Assembly (NCBI GenBank): GCA_035443185.1
Contig: DAORRV010000002.1
Span: 1 to 64,000 of the forward strand
DNA length: 64,000 bases
DNA from: UBA2330 sp035443185
GTDB taxonomy: Bacteria > Bacteroidota > Ignavibacteria > Tepidaquicellales > Tepidaquicellaceae
Direction: 5' to 3'
In this document: positions 43,001 through 50,412 of the stretch, piece by piece
Numbering within the stretch: the first letter of the stretch is position 1
Layout of the letters: each line of letters opens with the position of its first letter
The notes under the pieces: generated by a model
Databases searched by the model: none
Told to the model about the DNA's origin: nothing
The model's input: only the letters and a program-made list of their open reading frames with translations
Program-made: the position numbers and the translations under genes

Positions 43001-45672
43001 ATGTAGGTCATGACATTGATCCATCCGATATATTGCCTGATGTACTTTGTAAAAAATATCCGGATTTTCTGGCAGAGATAAAACTAACCGAACTTTGCGG
43101 CAAACAACTTTTCAATATTTTAACAGGAAAAAAAGATCCGCTTGAGATTTTGTTTCCTGAAGGAGATATGACGTTACTTACAAAACTTTATCAGGATTCA
43201 CCTGCTTTTGTTCATATGAATAATTCAATTAGAAAAATTACTGGAAATATTCAAAGTAGTTTTACAGAAGGTAAAAAATTAAATATACTTGAGATCGGTG
43301 CTGGCACTGGTAGTACAACATCTTATATTACTTCCCTCTTTAGTAATGAAAACATTAACTATACTTTTTCAGATATATCACCTGCATTTTTTATCAAAGC
43401 AAAGGAAAGATTTAAAGAGTTTAATAATATTAATTTTAAAGTTTTAGATATTGAAAAAGATCCCATCAAACAGGGATTTGTTTTGAATGAATTTGATATA
43501 ATAATTGCTTCCAATGTTATCCATGCTACTAAAGATCTGATAAGTTCAATGAATAATATTAGAAAATTATTGTCAGAAAACGGCACTTTAATTTTAAATG
43601 AAGTAACTGAAAAACAGGCATGGCTTGATATTACATTTGGTCTGACAGATGGTTGGTGGAATTTTTCTGATACTGATCTTCGAAATGAACACCCTTTATT
43701 GAATAATCAAAGTTGGAATAATTTATTCTTACAATCAGGCTTTGAAAATGCAGAAATATATTCTCCAGAATTAAATAATAAAATATATACCGGTCAATCC
43801 TTAATTATTGCTTCCGTAAATACTGTTGAAAATGAAAAAATGTATGATGTTTCAGCAGAGAAAGAAATACTTGTATTTTCAATTGGATCCGTTTCAAAAA
43901 ATCTTATTGAAGCTTTTAAAAAAAATGCAGAAGATATTATTTTTATTAATGAGGATAGTTCGTTTGAGAAAAAATCAGATAAAGAATTCTCCGTTGATTT
44001 CAATAATCATATTCAGTTAAAAGATCTATTTAAAGTTTTTAATGAAAGTAATAATAAGAAAAACATTATAGTTATAATTCCGGATTCAGGAATTGTTAAT
44101 GACGATGGTATAAATAAAATTACATTAAAAGGATCATCATTTATTCTGAATCTATTAAAAGTTTTATCTGAAACAGAAACTTCAAATAATTATAAATTAA
44201 CAATTGTAACACAGAATGCTGTTCATGTTTGTGAGTCTGAAACAGTCATCGGAATTCAAAATTCACCTGTATGGGGAATTAAAAAAGTTATTTCTCTTGA
44301 GCAGCCTGAACTTAATACAAAGATCATTGATATTGATTTTAGCACTAAGTCAGAATTAATTGTAAATGAAGTATTGTCTGAAATTGAAGATGATATGATT
44401 TCTTTTAGAAATAATTGTAAGTTTATACCATTTCTAAAAAGAATTAAACCTGACTATTCAAAAATAGAATTAGATTCGGAAGGCACTTATATGATCACCG
44501 GTGGTCTGAGCGGACTTGGATTAATTACTGCAAAATGGCTTTCTGAAAAAGGTGCAAAGAATTTAGCTTTACTGAGCAGAAGAGATAATACAAGTGAAGC
44601 TGATAAAATATTAAATGAGATTAGATCATCCGGTACTGATGTAAAAATATTCAAATGTGACATCACATTGAAAGAGGATCTGCAAAGGATAATGACTGAA
44701 ATAAATTTATCGGGGAAAAAATTAAGAGGGGTTATACATTCAGCAGGACTTTTAGAAGATGGAATTTTGATAAATCAGACAGTTGAAAAATTCGATAAAG
44801 TATTGTCTCCAAAAATTAAAGGTGCCTGGAATCTGCATGAACTTACAAAAGATTTAGAAATTGATTTCTTTATAATGTATTCATCAATTGCATCAATACT
44901 TGGATCTGCAGGTCAGGCAAATCACTCAGCAGCAAATTCATTCTTAGATTCATTTGCATATTACAGAAAAGCAAAAGGACTTCCTGCAATGAGTATTAAC
45001 TGGGGTGTCTGGTCAGAAATTGGTTCTGCTGTGAAAAAGGGTGCAGACAAGAATGAAAAAATACCGGGTCTTGGTCTGATAGATCCTGAGAGAGGCATAA
45101 AAGCATTAGAAAAAATCTTTAATTGCGGAAATGCACAGATCGGAATACTGCCAATGGATTGGAATAAATATTTTGAAAGCACCAAAAATAAATTTACGGT
45201 AAAATTAATTTCAGAAATTCGGGATCCGAACGAAGAAATTTCAAAAAAAGATGATGATGATTTTTTCGATAGATTACGAAATGCGAATGAATCTGAGCAA
45301 ACTGAATTGCTGAAAGATTATTTCAGGGATTTGATATCAATGATAATGGGTCTTGATCCTGAAGATCTCGATGATGAACAGCCGCTTAATACAATGGGGC
45401 TGGATTCTCTTATGGCGATCGAATTAAAAAACAAAGTCAACATTGAGCTGGGAGTAGATCTGAATCTCGTACGGTATATGGAAGAAACCGGTATCATCCA
45501 TCTTGCTGCAGAATTAAAAGAACAGCTGCCAAAGATTCTTAACAACAGCAGCAAAGAAACGGTTAAAACCGTTTCCGAAATTTCCGAAGAAGAAAAAGCA
45601 CGCGACCTCCTTTCTAATCTCGATGATCTATCCGAAGAAGAACTTGACAGACTTTTAAATGAATCAAAATAA
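37006..45672 (+). CDS. FAAL-ACP-KS-AT-DH-cMT-KR-ACP type I polyketide synthase
   Basis: The 2888-residue enzyme (TTG start) loads and extends a fatty acid. Domains are: FAAL (about 1-575; YTSGSTGIPKGV, WLPIHHDMGLI, YGLAEG, TGDLG), ACP1 (Ser632), KS (about 692-1115; Cys856, HGTGTPLGDP, GHLEAAAG), AT (about 1205-1500; GHSAGE with Ser1306), DH (about 1595-1880; His1619, Asp1787), C-methyltransferase (about 1940-2270; LEIGAGTG 2095-2102), KR (about 2480-2690; GGLSGLG) and ACP2 (Ser2801). A helical docking tail ends it. The expected product is an alpha-methyl, alpha,beta-unsaturated acyl chain, because no enoylreductase is present. In KR the usual catalytic Tyr is His2640. The AT specificity loop reads IASH, neither the malonyl (HAFH) nor the methylmalonyl (YASH) form. 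Confidence 0.95.
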   Translation: MGKAQNLVDLLIYRAQKQPDKTAFVFLEDGETEAGKFSYKALDISAKRIAESLQIKNLNGERALLIYESGLEYLDSFFGCLYAGVISVPLHPPGKNKSLSRIAAIAKDSGAKVILSTSEIYEELKDEFEKDNFLKDLEWILTETISDINSEKWINPGIKPETLAYLQYTSGSTGIPKGVMVNHKNLLANLEIIDKSHPHNDKSVMVTWLPIHHDMGLIYGILLPFYSGYPCYFMTPQAFVQKPHRWLSAISKFKGTHNAAPNFAFELCVNKISDDQKKSLDLSTWTTAMNAAEPVRAETIERFSEYFSECGFEKRFFSPGYGLAEGTLILSTTFTKDEPVLKRFRDADIEKKNIAVASNSEDKISKVHAGHSHSIEDTRIAIVDPVKLIECKEGEVGEVWASGTSIAQGYWQREDATEETFNAHIKDTNEGPFLRTGDLGFIFENELYITGRYKDLIIIRGQNHYPQDIEYTVEASHPALRLGCVAAFSIDYEGEEHLGIVQEIQKNFVKDFDTDEIVKAIRKSVSEEHDLQVQSITLIKPGTVPKTSSGKIQRKACLQGVLDNELEVLAEWKQGELKDHTPKEISDKEKIKFKATSFNLKNWLVKRLSDLMQISIESIDVSESFAAYGMDSLKAVQLSGDLETLLERHLPDTLVYDYPNVNALSEFLSTENVQPADEINENIISKVISKNENEPIAIVGIGLKFPDADGPDEFWKLLKEGRDAITKIPEGRWKESSMKPSTVRFGGFVKDTDKFDPVFFGISPREALQIDPQQRFTLEVAWNAMEDAGIDPSSLAGKDVGVFMGICTYDYARFSAGRKEFFDVYTGTGTSLSIAANRISYLFDFRGPSIAIDTACSSSLVALHTACNSIRNGESTIALAGGVNLLLAPDWNVVFTEADMLATDGKCKTFDSAADGYVRSEGCGVVVLKKLSDAIKDGDRIYSVIKGSAINQDGKSNGLTAPNGPSQENVIRKALNNAGIKSSEVSYIETHGTGTPLGDPIEVNSIVKVISKDSSNDYPCYIGSVKTNIGHLEAAAGIAGVIKTSLALYNKKIPKHLNFISLNPEIHIDGTSIKIADTEINWSDNKRYAGVSSFGFGGTNAHIILENAPEELKASNSVSKKMPFNILTLSAKSDKALKQLAGNYIELLSENNLNTEDICFTANTGRASFNHRLALVCSDNVSLSKQLNNFLFDKNSFGLLKGTTKINHIPKIAFLFPGQGAQFIGMGKEMYDTHPLFRSIINRCDEILRNYLDKPLLEVLFYEKDEKLNPINETTYTQPALFSIEYALGKLWMSWGINPDVMMGHSAGECVAACLAGVYSLEDGLKLVTERGRLMQTMTEKGEMYTIFEDEKVTKEFLKGYEDKVSIASINGPKKTVISGSKDSLDKIIAIIESKNIEYKKIIVSIASHSPLMNSMIDEFRKVCETINYSSAEIPVVSNMTGEIVTDKISNAEYWCKQILSPVRFSESIKECVNNGVEIFVDLGPKPSSINMAQESVLDPKIKWLPSFKYNFTIWETLLSSLGSMYVSGIYPDWKEFSKDFSHAKVSLPNYPFQRERYWIGDGMGEMTGETDLSVSVGTAESQSDGGSFAGVRLPSASDTESIFNLRISGNSPEYLKDHVVFGKIIFPAAGFIEMALAVSRSITKNKNINITGILFHQALTLKENEFSDIQIILTKTVPEIYEFKIYSADYSNNNRNNFSWTLHSSGKINFSKVEAKENKIEVDKIVFNNSHEIKNLYECIKESGVEYLYAFQAIKELNVNGDEAFSKIEMNNIGTIENLAHPVLIDNAFQTVLSLLDYKNPEKAYIPVGVNEIYLYKNLTSGIYCHAGLVKSVSPAVMNSADIKIYSDNGELVCNIKGLQLKEVSKKEFLAINDDLNGWFYNIDWVKIKKDLIFPKPLELLQDLIDNSDDQNNFDTSANSVSKYKDFIKDLELLTVHYIISAIKESGFKTSIGNSLKVNEFFESFGFSEKYKKLANRLIEILSDNNFLKIDKDEIEFNVGHDIDPSDILPDVLCKKYPDFLAEIKLTELCGKQLFNILTGKKDPLEILFPEGDMTLLTKLYQDSPAFVHMNNSIRKITGNIQSSFTEGKKLNILEIGAGTGSTTSYITSLFSNENINYTFSDISPAFFIKAKERFKEFNNINFKVLDIEKDPIKQGFVLNEFDIIIASNVIHATKDLISSMNNIRKLLSENGTLILNEVTEKQAWLDITFGLTDGWWNFSDTDLRNEHPLLNNQSWNNLFLQSGFENAEIYSPELNNKIYTGQSLIIASVNTVENEKMYDVSAEKEILVFSIGSVSKNLIEAFKKNAEDIIFINEDSSFEKKSDKEFSVDFNNHIQLKDLFKVFNESNNKKNIIVIIPDSGIVNDDGINKITLKGSSFILNLLKVLSETETSNNYKLTIVTQNAVHVCESETVIGIQNSPVWGIKKVISLEQPELNTKIIDIDFSTKSELIVNEVLSEIEDDMISFRNNCKFIPFLKRIKPDYSKIELDSEGTYMITGGLSGLGLITAKWLSEKGAKNLALLSRRDNTSEADKILNEIRSSGTDVKIFKCDITLKEDLQRIMTEINLSGKKLRGVIHSAGLLEDGILINQTVEKFDKVLSPKIKGAWNLHELTKDLEIDFFIMYSSIASILGSAGQANHSAANSFLDSFAYYRKAKGLPAMSINWGVWSEIGSAVKKGADKNEKIPGLGLIDPERGIKALEKIFNCGNAQIGILPMDWNKYFESTKNKFTVKLISEIRDPNEEISKKDDDDFFDRLRNANESEQTELLKDYFRDLISMIMGLDPEDLDDEQPLNTMGLDSLMAIELKNKVNIELGVDLNLVRYMEETGIIHLAAELKEQLPKILNNSSKETVKTVSEISEEEKARDLLSNLDDLSEEELDRLLNESK
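41713..41732. repeat. 20-base palindrome inside the PKS gene (AT-DH linker)
   Basis: GAAACGGAT (41713-41721) and ATCCGTTTC (41724-41732) are perfect 9-base inverted arms around TT. In the reading frame the element codes E-T-D-L-S-V-S within the linker between the AT and DH domains. A second copy of the same design lies at 45556. Confidence 0.85.
45556..45575. repeat. 20-base palindrome inside the PKS gene (before the docking tail)
   Basis: GAAACGGTT and AACCGTTTC are 9-base inverted arms around AA. It is read in the same frame as the copy at 41713 (E-T-V-K-T-V-S) and sits in the linker between ACP2 and the docking tail. Confidence 0.85.
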
Positions 45673-45699
45673 TTAACTCATTAAAATTAAGTAAATATT

Positions 45700-48600
45700 G
45701 TGTCTGATCTGAAAGACAACGAAAATATACAAAAATTATCTGCTCAGGAAAAACTTGCTCTGCTTAAAAGTCAGCTTCTCGATAAAACAAAAAAAGAAGA
45801 CGTAACCTTTCAAATGACTTACGGACAGAAAGCTCTGTATTTCCTCTATCTGAACACTCCGGAAAGCACTGCTTATAATGTCGCATTTTCTGTCAGAATT
45901 AAATCTCATGTAAATATTCCTGCTTTAAAAAAATCATTTCAAAGAATTCTGAACAGAGATCAGTGCCTGAGATCTAATTTCAAAATAGAAAACGGTAAAC
46001 CTGTTCAGACTGTAAGCGGGTTTAAGGATATTTTTTTCAGATCGGAAGATCATTCCGAAAAAAGTGAAAAAGTTATTAAAGAAATAATTAATTCTTATCA
46101 CAGAACTCCATTTGATCTCGAAAACGGTGACGTATTTAAAGTATATTTGGTAAAGGTATCTGATGAAAATTATATACTGCTTATCAGCGTTCATCATATT
46201 GCCTGTGATGGTTGGTCCATCGGTACAATGCTGAATGAACTAAAGCAATTTTACTATGCAGAATCCGATAACCTGCAAATCTCATTTTCACCCTTACAAA
46301 AAAAATATTCAGATTACGTAAATTTTCTGGAAGATTTTATTAAAAGTGAAAAAGGTAATGAACAATGGCTTTACTGGGAGACTGAACTTAAAGGCGATCT
46401 ACCTTATCTAAATTTAACACCGGACAAGCATAGACCGGCAGTACAGACTTATAATGGTGCGACTGAATATTTATTTCTTGAAAAAGAACTGGTAGACAAA
46501 CTTAAAGCAATTTCCAAATCAGAAGGCACCACTCTTTTTGTAACATTGCTTACTGCTTTTTTTGTTTTTCTTTATAAATACTGCGGTCAGAAAGAGATCA
46601 TAGTCGGATTGCCTACAGCCGGTAGAACCAATACCGAATTTGATAAAGTAATTGGATATTTTATAAATCCGGTTGCTGTAAGAGCTATAGTCGATCCCGA
46701 AAATTCTATTGCGGATTTTTTAAAGCAGGTAAAGAAAAAAGTTCTTTACGCCGTAGCCAATCAGGATTACCCATTCCCTTTAATTGTTGAAAAGATTTTG
46801 AATAAAAGAGATCCGAGCAGATCTCCTGTATTTCAGACTTTTTTTGGAATGCAGAAAGTTCAGCAGTCTGACGAAATTCAGGAGCTTATTGTTTACGGAA
46901 ATGATAATGCAGAAGTAAACTGGGGAAGCCTGAAATTACAACCTTATTATCTCACTCAACAGGATGGTCAGTTTGATCTTACAGTTGAATTTATTGAAGG
47001 TGAAAATTCTTTCTCAGGAGCATTCAAATATAATGCAGATATTTTTAATAAGGATACTATAATTTCGATGAAAGAAAATTTCATCACATTGCTGAAAAAT
47101 ATAGTTTCGGATTCTGAAAAATCTGTGAAGGATCTTAAAATTCTTTCAGATGCAGAAGAAAGTAAAATACTGAATCAATGGAATGACACAGAAACTTTAA
47201 TTAATGAACAGACTACAGTTTACCATTCGATCAAAAAAATTGCCGGTTTATATCCAGATAATACTTCAGTTATTTCAGACGAATCTGAAATTTCATTTAA
47301 AGAACTTGTTGAACGTTCCGGCAAGCTGACAAATTATCTCATTAGAAAAGGAGTAAAGCCTAAAGATCTAATATGCATCTGTATGGAAAGATCTTTGGAT
47401 TTGGTAATATCAATTCTTGGTATATTAAAAGCAGGCGCTGCTTACGTTCCGGTCGATCCTTCATATCCTCAGAACCGTATCGATCATATGATAAAAGATT
47501 CGGGCTCTAAATTTATTTTGACACAAAGATCTGTTTCAGAAAAACTCCGATCAGATAATGCAGAGATCCTAATTGCCGATGAAAGTAATTTGGAAATTAT
47601 GGATGAAAATTCTGAAGTACCCGATATAAATGTAACTCTTGAAGATCCTGCTTATGCAATTTATACATCAGGTTCATCCGGTATTCCAAAAGGTGTTTTG
47701 ATTAGTCACAGATCTCTGGCAAACCATATGCAGTGGATGATTAATGAATTTGGATTTGATTCAAATGTTAGTGTATTGCAAAAAACTCCGTTCAGTTTTG
47801 ATGCCTCTGTATGGGAATTTTATCTGCCGCTGATGACAGGAGGAAAACTTGTTATGGCTAAGCCTGAAGCTCACATGGACACTGCTTACATGAAAGATTC
47901 AATTATAAAAAGCGAAGTTAATGTACTACAGATGGTTCCTACGCTTTTAAATCTGATATTGGATGAACCAATGATTCAGGATTGCAAAAGTCTTAAATTT
48001 ATATTTTCCGGAGGAGAGGCTTTAACAAAAACTCTTTGTGAAAAAGTTTTTTCAAAACTTGACGTAACTTTATGCAATCTTTATGGACCGACTGAAGCAA
48101 CTATAGATTCTACATTTTATATTTGCAATAAAAATGAAATTGACGAGAACATTCCGATTGGTAAGCCTGTGAGTAATGCAAAAGCATATGTCCTCGATAA
48201 AGCCTTGAATCCCGTACCAGTTGGAGTTGCCGGAGAGTTGTTTCTTGGTGGAGATAATATTGCGTTAGGTTATGTTAATAATATTTCCCTTACTGATGAA
48301 AAATTTATAGCTGATATTTTTTCTAATATTCCCGAAAGGAAATTATATAAAACAGGTGATCTGGCAAAATATAATTCTAATGGGAATTTAATTTTTCTTG
48401 GAAGAGCAGATGATCAGGTTAAATTCAGAGGATACAGGATAGAGCTGGGAGAAATAGAAACAGCTCTTAATTCAATTGAAAATATTAACACCTCAGTAGT
48501 ATTAGTAAGAGAAGATAAACCGGGTATTCAAAAGCTGACAGCTTACTTGAAATTGAATAATGATTCTGAATTAGAAATAAATGAATACAAAAATGAATTA

Positions 48601-50409
48601 AGGAAAAGTTTACCTGAATATATGGTACCTTCAGCTTTCATATTAGTTGAAAGTATTCCACGCACTCCAAATGGAAAAATTGACAAATCTGCTTTGCCAG
48701 CTCCGGACGATTCTTTATCTGCACAAGCAGGACACATAGAACCTGAAAAGCCTGTTGAGAAGATCCTGGCAAATATCTGGAAAGAAGTTTTAGGAGTAGA
48801 GAATGTTGGCATCCATGATAATTTTTTTGAACTTGGCGGTGATTCCATTATCAGCATTCAGATTATTTCCCGTGCTAATCAGGAGGGTATAAAGATAAGT
48901 CCGCGTCAGGTCTTTCAGTATCAGACAATCTCTGAACTTTCCGCTGTCGCTGAGCAAAAAACCGCTGAAGCGGTTGACCAAAACCCCGTCACAGGAAATG
49001 CTCTGCTCATTCCCATTCAGCAAAGATTTTTTCAACACAATATAAAAGATCCATCCCATTTCAATCATTCTATTTTACTGTCTCTGCCTGATAATATTAA
49101 TACTGAACATCTAGAAAAAGCAGTAAAAGAAATTCTCATCCATCACGATGCTCTTAGAATGAGTTATGAAATAATTGGGAATAATCTAACTCAAATCAAT
49201 AATTACATTGGCAATGACATTCCTTTTATCGTAGAAGATCTGACTTCATTGGATCCTGACAATATTGATAATAAAATAAATGAGCTGACAATTAATTATC
49301 ACAAAAACATCGACATCTCAAAAGGGAAATTATTTAATGCAGTTCTTTTCAGGACAGGAAATAATTCCGGTAATAAACTTCTGATAATTGTTCATCACTT
49401 ATGTATCGACGGTATTTCATGGCGGATTATATTGGAGGATCTTTACAGACTTTATAATAATTTCCAAAACAATGAAGATCCAAAATTGCCGTTTAAAACA
49501 TTATCATTTAAAAAATGGAGTGATATTATAAAAGAGTATTCAAACAGCACTGAACTTAAAAAAGAATTCGATCATTGGAAAGAAGTTTCAACTGAGTCTT
49601 TAATTATTTCTCAAAAAGATTTTAATGAAAATTTAAACATTGTAACCTCTGAAGAAAATGTGAACATTGAATTTTCAAAAGAAGATACCGGACTGATTTT
49701 AAAAGATGTACATAAGTCTTACAATACACAGATCAACGACATTTTACTAACAGCTTTGATTTTGGCATTTAATAAATGGAATGGCGAGAATAAATTACTT
49801 CTGAATTTAGAAGGTCACGGGCGTGAAGATATTGCTGATAATTCATTTAGTACAGATATTTCAAGAACTGTCGGCTGGTTTACTTCCGTTTTTCCAGTGC
49901 TCTTAAAAATCAATTCATCTAAAGATACCGGAGAATGCATCAAATCTGTCAAAGAGAATCTGAGGAATATACCGAATAACGGAATTGGATTTGGTTTACT
50001 GAAATATATGTCGGATGATACTGAAATTAAAAAATCACTTTCGGATTTTCCTGAAGTGGAGGTTGTATTCAATTATCTGGGACAAATGAATTTTCAGTTT
50101 TTACCAACTGATTGGAAAATTGTGGAAGGATTAAAGCTTAGTCAGGATGGAGAGAATAAAAGATTTCATTCAATTGAAATAAATGCAGTGGTAACAGATG
50201 ATAAGTTATTACTCGAATTTAATTTCAGTAACAATATTTATCAGAGAAAAAATATAGAAAAGCTTGCTGATCATTTTAAAAATTCCATGAATGAAATTAT
50301 TTCACATTGTACAGGCGAAGATAAGAATTCAGGTTTTACTCCGTCTGACTTTTCTGCAGCCGGACTGGATCAGCAGGAGCTCGATGATTTACTTGCAAAT
50401 TTAAACTAA
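45700..50409 (+). CDS. NRPS module C-A-T-E, predicted to incorporate D-Gln
   Basis: The 1569-residue synthetase (GTG start) accepts the acyl chain, activates an amino acid and epimerises it. Domains are: a short docking helix, C (about 38-460; HHIACDG at 165-171), A (about 500-1000; YTSGSSGIPKG, YGPTEAT, TGDLAKY, Lys993), T (Ser1049 in GGDS) and E (about 1100-1545; HHLCIDG at 1232-1238, RTVGWFTSVFPV, FNYLGQ). The ten specificity residues read D701, A702, W705, Q744, F769 (its alignment to the reference position was made by hand), G771, L794, I802, D803 and K993. The resulting DAWQFGLIDK is a code I know for glutamine. The GGDS T site and the following E domain support release of the D form. 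The C-terminal tail LDQQELDDLLANL resembles the tail of the PKS. Confidence 0.93.
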   Translation: MSDLKDNENIQKLSAQEKLALLKSQLLDKTKKEDVTFQMTYGQKALYFLYLNTPESTAYNVAFSVRIKSHVNIPALKKSFQRILNRDQCLRSNFKIENGKPVQTVSGFKDIFFRSEDHSEKSEKVIKEIINSYHRTPFDLENGDVFKVYLVKVSDENYILLISVHHIACDGWSIGTMLNELKQFYYAESDNLQISFSPLQKKYSDYVNFLEDFIKSEKGNEQWLYWETELKGDLPYLNLTPDKHRPAVQTYNGATEYLFLEKELVDKLKAISKSEGTTLFVTLLTAFFVFLYKYCGQKEIIVGLPTAGRTNTEFDKVIGYFINPVAVRAIVDPENSIADFLKQVKKKVLYAVANQDYPFPLIVEKILNKRDPSRSPVFQTFFGMQKVQQSDEIQELIVYGNDNAEVNWGSLKLQPYYLTQQDGQFDLTVEFIEGENSFSGAFKYNADIFNKDTIISMKENFITLLKNIVSDSEKSVKDLKILSDAEESKILNQWNDTETLINEQTTVYHSIKKIAGLYPDNTSVISDESEISFKELVERSGKLTNYLIRKGVKPKDLICICMERSLDLVISILGILKAGAAYVPVDPSYPQNRIDHMIKDSGSKFILTQRSVSEKLRSDNAEILIADESNLEIMDENSEVPDINVTLEDPAYAIYTSGSSGIPKGVLISHRSLANHMQWMINEFGFDSNVSVLQKTPFSFDASVWEFYLPLMTGGKLVMAKPEAHMDTAYMKDSIIKSEVNVLQMVPTLLNLILDEPMIQDCKSLKFIFSGGEALTKTLCEKVFSKLDVTLCNLYGPTEATIDSTFYICNKNEIDENIPIGKPVSNAKAYVLDKALNPVPVGVAGELFLGGDNIALGYVNNISLTDEKFIADIFSNIPERKLYKTGDLAKYNSNGNLIFLGRADDQVKFRGYRIELGEIETALNSIENINTSVVLVREDKPGIQKLTAYLKLNNDSELEINEYKNELRKSLPEYMVPSAFILVESIPRTPNGKIDKSALPAPDDSLSAQAGHIEPEKPVEKILANIWKEVLGVENVGIHDNFFELGGDSIISIQIISRANQEGIKISPRQVFQYQTISELSAVAEQKTAEAVDQNPVTGNALLIPIQQRFFQHNIKDPSHFNHSILLSLPDNINTEHLEKAVKEILIHHDALRMSYEIIGNNLTQINNYIGNDIPFIVEDLTSLDPDNIDNKINELTINYHKNIDISKGKLFNAVLFRTGNNSGNKLLIIVHHLCIDGISWRIILEDLYRLYNNFQNNEDPKLPFKTLSFKKWSDIIKEYSNSTELKKEFDHWKEVSTESLIISQKDFNENLNIVTSEENVNIEFSKEDTGLILKDVHKSYNTQINDILLTALILAFNKWNGENKLLLNLEGHGREDIADNSFSTDISRTVGWFTSVFPVLLKINSSKDTGECIKSVKENLRNIPNNGIGFGLLKYMSDDTEIKKSLSDFPEVEVVFNYLGQMNFQFLPTDWKIVEGLKLSQDGENKRFHSIEINAVVTDDKLLLEFNFSNNIYQRKNIEKLADHFKNSMNEIISHCTGEDKNSGFTPSDFSAAGLDQQELDDLLANLN
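48960..48975. repeat. 16-base palindrome inside the NRPS gene (T-E linker)
   Basis: AACCGCT (48960-48966) and AGCGGTT (48969-48975) flank GA. It encodes T-A-E-A-V in the linker between the T and E domains. It has the same 2-base-centre design as the copies in the PKS gene, with the arms inverted relative to the AAACGG form. Confidence 0.75.
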
Positions 50410-50412
50410 CAA

